64,000 bases of DNA from NCBI GenBank assembly GCA_020638655.1, contig JACKIC010000008.1, positions 248,001-312,000 on the forward strand, in the 5' to 3' direction. The translations under genes and the position numbers were made by a program. Below the pieces are notes generated by a model that did no database searches, was not told the DNA's origin, and saw nothing but the letters and a program-made list of their open reading frames with translations. The first letter of the stretch is position 1; each line of letters starts with the position of its first letter. Shown here piece after piece: positions 53,257 through 60,284 of this stretch. Source of the stretch: Planctomycetota bacterium. GTDB taxonomy: Bacteria > Planctomycetota > UBA1135 > UBA2386.

Positions 53257-54387
53257 CTACTTCTTGGCGTCCTTCTCGGCCTGCTCGACCAGCGTCGCGA
53301 TCGCTTCGTCGAGCACCTCGTTGCCGGGACTGCCAACCCACTTGTGCCGGATCACACCCTCGTGATCGATCACGTACAGGGTCGGCCAACCGCGCACGTT
53401 CCACTTGCTGGGGATCGGCCCCGACGTGCCCTTGTCGCCGCACCAGAACGAGCGCCAGGTGACGCCCATGTCCGCGGCTTCGGCATGGAAGTAGTCCTTG
53501 TCCTTGTCACTGTTGACGCCGAGCAAGGCGAACGGCTTGTCCTTCATCTTCTCCACGAGCGACCGCTCGTGCGGGATCATGGCCCGGCAAGGGCCTCACC
53601 AGAATCCCCAGAAGTCGAGCAGCACGACCTTGCCGCGGTAGTCCGCGAGCCGGAACGCGACACCCTCGATGTCCGCGCCCTGGATGTCGGGCGCGACCAT
53701 GCCGATCTGCAGGTTCTCCTGCTCGAAGCGCGGCGCGGCGATGCGGTCCGCGAGGTCGCTGCCGGCGGCGAGCTTCTCGGCGTCGACGAGCATCTTCTCG
53801 GCTGTCTGCTTGTCCTCGGCCGTGGCGTTGCGGTTGCGCTGCAGGCTCTGCGCCTGCCAGTACATCGCCCACGCCTTGGCGACCGGGTCCTCGTTCTCGG
53901 CGACCACGCGGTCGAGGAAGGCGGCGCCCTTCTCGGCGCCGAGGTAGCGCGTCAGCGACATCGCGTTCTCGAGCAACGGCACGATCGCCGCGCTCGTGAT
54001 GTAATCCTGCTCGACGCGTTCGACCACGGTCAGCGCCGTGTCCTTGTCGCCGAAGTTGGCCACCGCGAAGACGTAGAACGGCATCGCGCCGTCCTTGCCG
54101 GCCTGGTCGGCCAGTTCGAGCGCGCGCGCGCCGAACGCCTTGCCGTCGGGCCGCGTCAGCTTGCTGCTGAGCTCGCGCAGCTTGGCCGAATCGCGGGCAT
54201 CGCGCGCGGCTTTGTATTCGTCGGTCGCCTGGAGCTCCTTGAGCGCCGCGCGATAGTCGCGGTTGGCCGCCGTCCAGTCGGCGACCAGCTTGTCGTACCC
54301 GGCGCGTTGCGCGGTCGCGTCCGCAGCCTGGGCTGGAACGAAGACCGAGAGCAGCAGCGCCGCGAGCACGGATCGGGTCATGTTCAT
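53257..54387 (-). CDS. Sec-containing TlpA/thioredoxin-like protein (selenoprotein, TGA at 53596-53598)
   Basis: 376 residues if the in-frame TGA at 53598-53596 is read as selenocysteine (residue 264). A signal peptide (NMTRSVLAALLLSVFVPAQA) precedes a helical domain of about 210 residues. The TlpA/thioredoxin domain begins with VAPDIQGADIEGVAFRLADYRGKVVLLDFWGFW, then TGA, then GPCRAMIPHE. The usual WCGPC site therefore becomes W-U-G-P-C. The domain continues normally with FALLGVNSD and the cis-Pro loop GWPTLYVIDHEGVI. Codons between the TGA and the next ATG (GPCRA) belong to the family motif, which argues against two separate genes. A SECIS-like hairpin lies at 53554-53571. AGGA precedes ATG 54387. 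A periplasmic thiol-selenol redox role is inferred. Confidence 0.85.
53554..53571 (-). promoter_or_regulatory. Candidate bacterial SECIS hairpin
   Basis: On the mRNA strand CACGAGC and GCTCGTG form a perfect 7-bp stem with the apical loop GGTC. The loop begins 31 nt after the TGA, inside the spacing expected for SelB-dependent recoding. A GGUC-containing loop is also the key feature of the E. coli fdhF SECIS. A second short helix (GGCCC/GGGCC) sits directly after the TGA. Confidence 0.75.
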
Positions 54388-54486
54388 GATCGGTCCTGTC
54401 GCACCACGAGTGCATGCCGGAGGGCGCCGGCTCGCTGCCGGAGGGGGCACCGGCCAAGGCGCCGACCATACGCCGCCCCCCACCGA

Positions 54487-55383
54487 TCAGTCGTCGCAGT
54501 TTGGTCCCGATGGTCCACCGGCCCCCGCGAGCACACCGAGCAGCGCCGCCAGGCTCAATACGTCCAGGCGGTTGTGCTCGAGCACGCGGTCCACGGGCCC
54601 GCTGCGATCGCGGATCCAGGCCAGGAACGCTGCCGGCGCCTCACTGCCCGGCAGGTCGTCGTGACGTCGCAGCCCGAGCAGGTGCTCTTCGACGGTGCGC
54701 AGGCGCGCGTCGGGCAACACCTTGCCATGGGAGCGCCGCACCAGGTGGTAGAGATCGAGATGCCGCGGTGTCAGCACCGGCGCCGCCACCTTGTGCACGG
54801 CCATGCGCGCGTGGATGCGGTGCCGGTCGTAGCTCTTGCCCACGAACGTCACCGGCACCGGCCGCTGTGCGAGCCGCGCGGCGACGTGCTCGAGCAACGC
54901 CGGCTCCTCGCCGAAGTCGCGCAGGAACAGCTGTTCGAACACGAACTCGTCCCCTTCGAAGAAGCCCAGCCCGTAGGCGAAGACGACCGTGCCCGCCCCG
55001 CCGGCGAGCCCCGTGGTCTCGGTGTCGAGGAACAGGCACTCGTCGCTCGCCAACTGCGCGAAGCTCTCGTCCTTGGCCAGCGCCGCGAGCCGCTCGCAGT
55101 CCAGGTGTCGCGACGCGCCGAGTGCCACCGCGCCGTGCACGTGCGACGCCGGGTAGCGCAGCTCGCGGCGCCAGAACGCGCCGTGCGCCGAGCGGCATTC
55201 CTCACCGTCAGGGAGCGCCACCGCCAGCCGCCGGCCGAGGCCGGGCTCGCCGGCCTCGAGACGCGCCTTGCGCCGCTGCAGGAACTCGCGCATGCCGCCA
55301 GCGGGCGCGGCGGGAGCCGGGACCGGCGACGCCTTGCCCAGCTTGAACGCGCGCCGCAGCCGATCGCGGTCCGGAGCTACCAC
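54487..55383 (-). CDS. mrfB: RNase H-like 3'-5' exonuclease, YprB/MrfB family
   Basis: 298 residues from GTG 55383, overlapping the end of the helicase gene. After a ~60-residue N-terminal region, the RNase_H_2 domain has the DEDD-type motif CLFLDTETTGLAGGAGTVVFAYG, then VGKSYDRHRI, HLDLYHLVRRS and the late acidic motif EHNRLDVLSLAALLG. In Bacillus subtilis YprB/MrfB works with the helicase YprA/MrfA in repair of mitomycin-type DNA damage. The same pair is translationally overlapped here, supporting that role. Confidence 0.88.
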   Translation of the reverse strand: MVAPDRDRLRRAFKLGKASPVPAPAAPAGGMREFLQRRKARLEAGEPGLGRRLAVALPDGEECRSAHGAFWRRELRYPASHVHGAVALGASRHLDCERLAALAKDESFAQLASDECLFLDTETTGLAGGAGTVVFAYGLGFFEGDEFVFEQLFLRDFGEEPALLEHVAARLAQRPVPVTFVGKSYDRHRIHARMAVHKVAAPVLTPRHLDLYHLVRRSHGKVLPDARLRTVEEHLLGLRRHDDLPGSEAPAAFLAWIRDRSGPVDRVLEHNRLDVLSLAALLGVLAGAGGPSGPNCDD

Positions 55384-57725
55384 GAGGCGCCCTCCGCGAC
55401 ACCCTCCGCCGCACCGCCTTCCCCCGCACCACCGGCGGACGCGGCCGACGCCGCGAGCATGGCGCGCAGGATCGCGAGCGCGACGCCCTTGCTGCGATTG
55501 CCGAGGCTCGCCTGCGGCCCAACGCACGAGGGACAACCGCTGCGGCAGCCGCATCGCTGCACCAGCTGCAGCGCCGCGGCGAGGATCTCGCGGTGCACCT
55601 CGAACAGGCGCTCCGCGAGCCCGACGCCGTTGGGGATGCGGTCGTAGAGGATCACGGCCGGCGCCTCGAAGTGCGGCTGCAGCGCCTCGGCGAGCACCTT
55701 GACGTCCCCCGGGTCGACGCGCACGAACAGCGGCACCAGTCCCTGCAGCAGCTCGCCGACACCCTGCAGGCAGCTGGCTTCGCCGCCGCGGTCCAGGCCG
55801 AGCGCGCGCACCAGTTCGGGGCGCAGCACCAGCGCGCAGGCCTCGGTCTCGAACTCCTCGGGCGGCAGGTCGATCTCGCCGACGCCGACGTTCTCGCGGC
55901 TGTAGAACTTGATCTTCTTGAAGCCCTTGGCGAGCGTGCTGACGTGCACCTCGCCGCGGTGCGCGGTGTAGCCCGCGAACTCCTGCTGCGCGTCGAGGTG
56001 CAGGATCTTGACCTCGGTCTCGGTGTCGGCCTGGGTGTAGTAGTCGGCGTCGATGCGGCGCACGAACGCGCGGCGGTCGGCGTAGTCGAAGCGCTCCACG
56101 AGCCAGGTGTCGCCCTGGTGACCGTAGATCGCGCCCTGATAGACCTCGGTGATCGCCGACGGCCGGTCGATCTCGGCGAGGATCGTGCGGCTCTCGACGT
56201 CCTGGATCGTGACGTTGTCCATGTCGGCCGCCGTCAGGCTGACGCCATCGGCCGGGTAGGTGCGGTCGGCGTAGTGGTAGCGGCCGCCCTGGAACACGAG
56301 CACCCCGAGGTCGTGGGTCAGGAACTCGAGCACGTCGCGCACGCCCGCCGCCTCGCCGAAGCCCTCGGCGGGATCGATCGGCAGCTCGAACGCAGCGCAG
56401 CGCACGTGGTTGGTCAGGATGATCGCATTGTCGGGGTCGATGCTGACCGCGTCGCGCGGCGCGTCGAACAGGTAGCCGGGGTTCTGCACCAGGTACTGGT
56501 CCATCGCCGCGCTGCGCGCCAGGAACAGCACCGCGCTCGCCTGCGAGCGCCGGCCGACGCGCCCCGCGCGCTGGAACGTGCTCGACACCGTGCCCGGGTA
56601 GCCGACCAGCACGCAGACGTCGAGGCTGCCGATGTCGACGCCGAGTTCGAGCGCGTTGGTCGAGACCACCGTGCGGATGCGCCCCTCGCGCAACCCCTTC
56701 TCGATCTTGCGCCGCAGGTTGGGCAGATAACCGCCGCGGTAGCCGGTGACGCGTTCCTGATCGATGTGCCGCGCCGTCGCCTCGTCGCGCAGGTACTTGA
56801 GCAGCACCTCGGTCTGATTGCGCGAGCGCGCGAAGAAGATCGACTGCAGGTCGGTCTGCAGCAGCTTGCCGCCGAGCTGCCGCGCCGCCTCGCTGGCCGG
56901 CACGCGCATGCCCGAGGCCGGCGAGATCAGCGCCGGATTGACGAACAGGTAGTGCTTGGTGCCGCGCGGACTGCCGTCCTCGTCGACGACGCGCACGGGC
57001 TTCTCGAACAGCCGCCGGCCGTGTTCGCCGGCGTTGCTGATCGTCGCCGAGGCGCCGCAGAACACCGGGTCGCTGCCGTAGTGCCGGCAGATGCGCCGCA
57101 ACCGCCGCAGCACGTTGGCGACGTGCGAGCCGTAGATGCCCGACAGCGTGTGCAGTTCGTCGACGACCACGAACCGCAGCCCCGTGAACAGGCCCTGCCA
57201 CTTGGTGTGGTTCGGCAGGATGCCGGCGTGCAGCATGTGCGGGTTGGTCAGCACCAGCGTGCCGCGTTCGCGCAGCGCCGAACGCACGGCGGGCGGCGTG
57301 TCGCCGTCGTAGACCGCGACGGTGAGCTCCTCCTGCCCGGCGGCGGCGAGCAGCCCCTCGAGATCGGCCATCTGGTCCCGCGCCAGCGCCTTGGTCGGAT
57401 ACAGGTAGAGCGCCCGGGCATCGAGGCCGTCGCGCAGCAGCGCGTCGAGCACCGGCAGGTGGTAGGCGAGCGACTTGCCCGACGCGGTCGACGTCGCGAT
57501 CACCGCGTCGCGACCCGCGTGCAGGTGGTCGGCGCACTCGCGCTGGTGCGAGTACAGCTCGACGATGCCCCGCGCGTGCAGCGCCTCGCCGAGGGCCGGG
57601 TGCAGCCACCCGGGGAACGGCGCCATGCGCGCCGGCCGCGCCTCGACGCGGTGCATCGCGTCGATCGTGCCGACCGCCTCGTCACGCTGCTCGCGCAGCT
57701 GCCGCACGAACGTGCTCAGGTCCAC
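55377..57725 (-). CDS. mrfA: DEAD/DEAH-box DNA helicase, YprA/MrfA family
   Basis: 782 residues from GTG 57725. Helicase motifs: YSHQ (Q-like), Walker A TSTASGKS (residues 78-85), Walker B VVVDELHTL, motif III GASATISN, motif V ALELGVDIG and motif VI QRAGRVGRR. The C-terminal DUF1998-like domain holds the four-Cys zinc motif RCGCRSGCPSCVG (ending GNRSKG). These features define MrfA/YprA, a 3'-5' helicase in mitomycin-damage repair. It is overlapped by mrfB. The start sits behind a possible leaderless upstream ORF (57716-57769). Confidence 0.93.
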   Translation of the reverse strand: MDLSTFVRQLREQRDEAVGTIDAMHRVEARPARMAPFPGWLHPALGEALHARGIVELYSHQRECADHLHAGRDAVIATSTASGKSLAYHLPVLDALLRDGLDARALYLYPTKALARDQMADLEGLLAAAGQEELTVAVYDGDTPPAVRSALRERGTLVLTNPHMLHAGILPNHTKWQGLFTGLRFVVVDELHTLSGIYGSHVANVLRRLRRICRHYGSDPVFCGASATISNAGEHGRRLFEKPVRVVDEDGSPRGTKHYLFVNPALISPASGMRVPASEAARQLGGKLLQTDLQSIFFARSRNQTEVLLKYLRDEATARHIDQERVTGYRGGYLPNLRRKIEKGLREGRIRTVVSTNALELGVDIGSLDVCVLVGYPGTVSSTFQRAGRVGRRSQASAVLFLARSAAMDQYLVQNPGYLFDAPRDAVSIDPDNAIILTNHVRCAAFELPIDPAEGFGEAAGVRDVLEFLTHDLGVLVFQGGRYHYADRTYPADGVSLTAADMDNVTIQDVESRTILAEIDRPSAITEVYQGAIYGHQGDTWLVERFDYADRRAFVRRIDADYYTQADTETEVKILHLDAQQEFAGYTAHRGEVHVSTLAKGFKKIKFYSRENVGVGEIDLPPEEFETEACALVLRPELVRALGLDRGGEASCLQGVGELLQGLVPLFVRVDPGDVKVLAEALQPHFEAPAVILYDRIPNGVGLAERLFEVHREILAAALQLVQRCGCRSGCPSCVGPQASLGNRSKGVALAILRAMLAASAASAGGAGEGGAAEGVAEGASW

Positions 57726-57769
57726 GGCGAGGCCCCCGCCGCAGCCGCTTCGATCCAGGATCCGCCCAT
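57716..57769 (-). CDS. 17-residue candidate upstream ORF overlapping the mrfA start
   Basis: ATG 57769 lies 7 nt after TACAGT, the leaderless spacing seen elsewhere in this window. The 17-codon frame ends at a TGA (57718-57716) just inside mrfA, spanning its GTG start. It might couple or tune mrfA translation. Evidence is positional only. Confidence 0.3.
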   Translation of the reverse strand: MGGSWIEAAAAGASPWT

Positions 57770-57776
57770 GGCGGGC

Positions 57777-57782
57777 ACTGTA
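57777..57782 (-). promoter_or_regulatory. candidate -10 box (TACAGT) of the mrfAB operon
   Basis: On the minus strand TACAGT ends 7 nt before ATG 57769 and about 51 nt before the mrfA GTG. No LexA-like box is visible nearby. Confidence 0.45.
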
Positions 57783-57829
57783 GCGAGCGACCGAACAGAA
57801 GCCAAACATGCCGCGGGACACACCAACGA

Positions 57830-57866
57830 AACAGGCCAGCGCTCCGGGCGGGAGTGCTGGCCTGTT
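57830..57866 (-). terminator. 16-bp hairpin after the first PKD gene
   Basis: AACAGGCCAGCGCTCC pairs with GGAGTGCTGGCCTGTT across a 5-base loop with a single G-T pair. It lies about 52 nt beyond the PKD gene stop (57919) and before the mrfA promoter, so it should end PKD transcription. Confidence 0.7.
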
Positions 57867-57918
57867 CGAGGCGGGAGCGGGCGGCGCGACGCCGCACGCT
57901 CCGACCGGGGGACCGGAC

Positions 57919-59865
57919 TCAGTTGCCGATCACCATGCTGGTCGCGTTCGAGGCGACGGCGCCGAACGCGTTGGCGGTCGGGTCACCGGCCAGGGCCTGG
58001 TTGAAGAACAGCTGACCCGAGAACGCGGGGTTGTTCGGGATCACGAAGTTCCAGGTCGCCTGGTTGTTGGCGCCGACCACGAACAGCACCGCCTCGGTGC
58101 TCACGCGCAGGAGGCAGCCCGGCGCGCCGAACGGCGTGGCGTCGTAGGGCAGCGGGCCGAACACCGACGAGGTGTTGCTGAAGCCGGTGCACATGATCAT
58201 GTTCGACAGCGCGAGGTTGTCCACCGTCAGGGTCAGCGTCGAACCCAGGGTCGGGTTGCCGCTGGCGCTGATCGAGGGCACACCCATCGTGCCGGCGCAG
58301 CCAGCACCGAACGAGCCGATGCCGGCGAGACCCGACACGTTGTGCGTGTCGTAGTAGATCGTGCCGCTCCACCACCGCGGGGTGATGTTCGAGCCGGCCC
58401 ACGGATCGGCCGTCGTCGAGCCGCGCGAGGTGCCCACGGTCAGGCTGAGGTCGCCGTTGGTGACCGTCGCCAGGCCCGAGCCGGTCTGGTAGCGCGGGCC
58501 GACACCCACGTACCACAGCTTGATGCCCGACAGGCCCGCCGGCAGGTGGATCGCGTTCGGGAACGTGACCAGCGCCGAGGGCGTCGCGGTCGAGGCGCCA
58601 CCGGGGCTGCTGCCGACGCCGACCGACACCCACTCTTCCGCGGTGCCTTCGAAGCCGGTGTAGGTGCCCTGGCGGACGAACATCTCGACCGTGAAGGCCG
58701 TGTTGGCGACGCTCGGCGCGACGTCCATCGAGCCGATCGTCATGCCGGTCGGGTTGGTGACGTCGACGTCGAAGTAGACCGACGCGCCGCTCGACAGGCC
58801 GTTGTTCGGCGCGTCGTTGTGGGTGATCTGCTGCAGCGGCACGATCGTCTTGGTGATCGTCGACGGCGCCGAGCACAGGCGGGTGACCGTCAAGCTGACG
58901 TTGACCGGGTTGGTGTTGGTGTAGACCCAAGCCGGGCTCTGCACCGTGCTGTCGACGATGCTGTCACCGTCGAGGTCCCAGGCCCAGGTCGTCGCCGGCG
59001 CGCTGGAGGTGTCGTTGAAGACGACCGTGAGCGGACCGACGACCTGGCTCGTGAAGTCGGCGTCGATCGTGTCGGTCGTGATGTAGGCCGTCTTGGTCAC
59101 CGTGTTGGCGCCGAAGCCGGCGTCGACCGTCGTCAGCGTCACGTCGAAGCTGCCGCAGGTCTGGTAGGTGAAGCTCGGGTTCTGCAGGGTGCTGTCGATG
59201 ACGCTGTCGCCGTCGAAGTCCCAGGCCCACGCGGTGATGCCGCCTGGATCGCTGGTGTAGGTCTGATCGGTGAAGTTGACCGTCAGCGGCGAGGGGCCGG
59301 TCGTGACGTCGCTCGAGAAGTTGACGAAGGTGCCGTTCTGCGGCGCCACGTACATGAACACGCGCCCGATCGAGCCCGTCGTCGTCGGCGTCGTGTAGAG
59401 CCACTGCGTGCCCTGCACCCACGCCGGGTTGCCGATGTCGTTCTGCACACCCTGGCGATACAGCGTGTGCGGCACGCCGAGGATCGTCGTCGCGTACGGC
59501 GCCGAGCTGCCGTACGAGTTGTGGGCCGAGGACGTGCTCGGCGTCGCCGGCGACCAGTTGCCCACCACGTCGACGAGGTCACCGTTGTTCACGAGGATCG
59601 AGCACGGCACCGCAGGACCGGGCGTGCCGGCGCTGTAGAACACCTGGACTCCGTTCACCTGCACCACGAAGCTCGCGGTGTCACCGGCCTGCATCGCGTC
59701 GAGCGGCAGTTCCAGCTGGTTGATGATGAAGTTGGTGTTCGAGGTGAAGATGTAGCCGCGCGACAGGCCGTTGTAGACCGAGGCGTGCGGCGGGATGGTC
59801 ACCTGGCACAGGGCCGACGACGCGAAGGTGGCAGCGGCGAGGGCCGCGATCAGGACAGCTTTCAT
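57919..59865 (-). CDS. Secreted PKD-repeat surface protein, tandem copy 1
   Basis: 648 residues with a signal peptide (MKAVLIAALAAATFASSALC). The N-terminal domain starts QVTIPPHASVYNG and is nearly the same as in copy 2. Two PKD domains follow, each with W-A-W-D-x-D-G-D-S (ITAWAWDFDGDSVIDSTLQNP and TTWAWDLDGDSIVDSTVQSP). A middle region with NNGLSSGASVYFDVDVTNPTG precedes the C-terminal domain (GIGSFGAGCAGTMGVPSIS to SMVIGN) shared with copy 2 and, more distantly, with the M14 protein. Probably an outer-surface or extracellular adhesin-like protein; function unproven. Transcribed from an ECF-like promoter with a ~120-nt leader. Confidence 0.82.
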   Translation of the reverse strand: MKAVLIAALAAATFASSALCQVTIPPHASVYNGLSRGYIFTSNTNFIINQLELPLDAMQAGDTASFVVQVNGVQVFYSAGTPGPAVPCSILVNNGDLVDVVGNWSPATPSTSSAHNSYGSSAPYATTILGVPHTLYRQGVQNDIGNPAWVQGTQWLYTTPTTTGSIGRVFMYVAPQNGTFVNFSSDVTTGPSPLTVNFTDQTYTSDPGGITAWAWDFDGDSVIDSTLQNPSFTYQTCGSFDVTLTTVDAGFGANTVTKTAYITTDTIDADFTSQVVGPLTVVFNDTSSAPATTWAWDLDGDSIVDSTVQSPAWVYTNTNPVNVSLTVTRLCSAPSTITKTIVPLQQITHNDAPNNGLSSGASVYFDVDVTNPTGMTIGSMDVAPSVANTAFTVEMFVRQGTYTGFEGTAEEWVSVGVGSSPGGASTATPSALVTFPNAIHLPAGLSGIKLWYVGVGPRYQTGSGLATVTNGDLSLTVGTSRGSTTADPWAGSNITPRWWSGTIYYDTHNVSGLAGIGSFGAGCAGTMGVPSISASGNPTLGSTLTLTVDNLALSNMIMCTGFSNTSSVFGPLPYDATPFGAPGCLLRVSTEAVLFVVGANNQATWNFVIPNNPAFSGQLFFNQALAGDPTANAFGAVASNATSMVIGN

Positions 59866-59993
59866 GTTTGGGTGGATTGCTCGAAAGAAGAGGGGTCTGG
59901 GGAATGGAGCGGACAGGGGCGGCGAGCGACCACACCCGATCCACGACACGGGATGCGGCGAGCCAATGCGGCGCGCCCCACCCGGTCGGAGGC

Positions 59994-60022
59994 AAGACGT
60001 TCGCGGGCCCGCAAGATGTTCC
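59994..60022 (-). promoter_or_regulatory. ECF-type promoter of PKD copy 1 (GGAAC-N18-CGTCTT)
   Basis: Minus-strand GGAAC (60022-60018) and CGTCTT (59999-59994) are separated by 18 nt. The GGAAC / CGTC pair is the classic ECF sigma promoter layout, and the same elements with the same spacing precede copy 2. The conserved block extends upstream into a CCGAAAC sequence. Confidence 0.65.
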
Positions 60023-60241
60023 CTCGAAAGAGTTTCGGCTCGACGTATCGATGCCGACAACCGCCTGCGGGACACCGAGATCGGTCTCACGGTGCCGTGC
60101 CGCCCGGGCACCATTCCTGTCCTTCCCCACCGCCGACGGACCGTCGAGCCCCCAAGAACACGACCGCCGACCGACACCCCGCGGGGCATCGGTCGGCGGC
60201 GCACCAGCCGGAGGGGCCGGCGTGCAGCGCCGCCCCCTGCC

Positions 60242-60282
60242 GGATCAGACAGTCGGCCGGATCAGACAGTCGGCCGGATCAG
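60242..60282. repeat. 17-bp tandem direct repeat, about 2.4 copies
   Basis: GGATCAGACAGTCGGCC occurs twice head to tail (60242-60258, 60259-60275) and then partly (GGATCAG). It lies immediately after the stop of PKD copy 2. Low copy number; may mark a past duplication junction. Confidence 0.8.
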
Positions 60283-60284
60283 GC

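Larger units (their letters stand above)
59866..60284. other. 419-bp intergenic region between PKD paralogues
   Basis: Contains the leader and ECF-like promoter (59994-60022) of copy 1 and a 17-bp tandem repeat (60242-60282) just after the copy 2 stop. The pyrimidine-rich leader (mRNA sense CTCTTCTTTC) resembles that of copy 2. No coding region is supported. Confidence 0.6.

Noticed and set aside
53257..53580. Separate short thioredoxin gene starting at MIPHERS
   Set aside because: It would lack the first strand and active site of the fold. The missing part is immediately upstream in the same frame across a TGA, so a single Sec-containing gene is more likely.
60242..60282. CRISPR-like repeat
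   Set aside because: The 17-bp units are directly adjacent without spacers and there are only about 2.4 copies.
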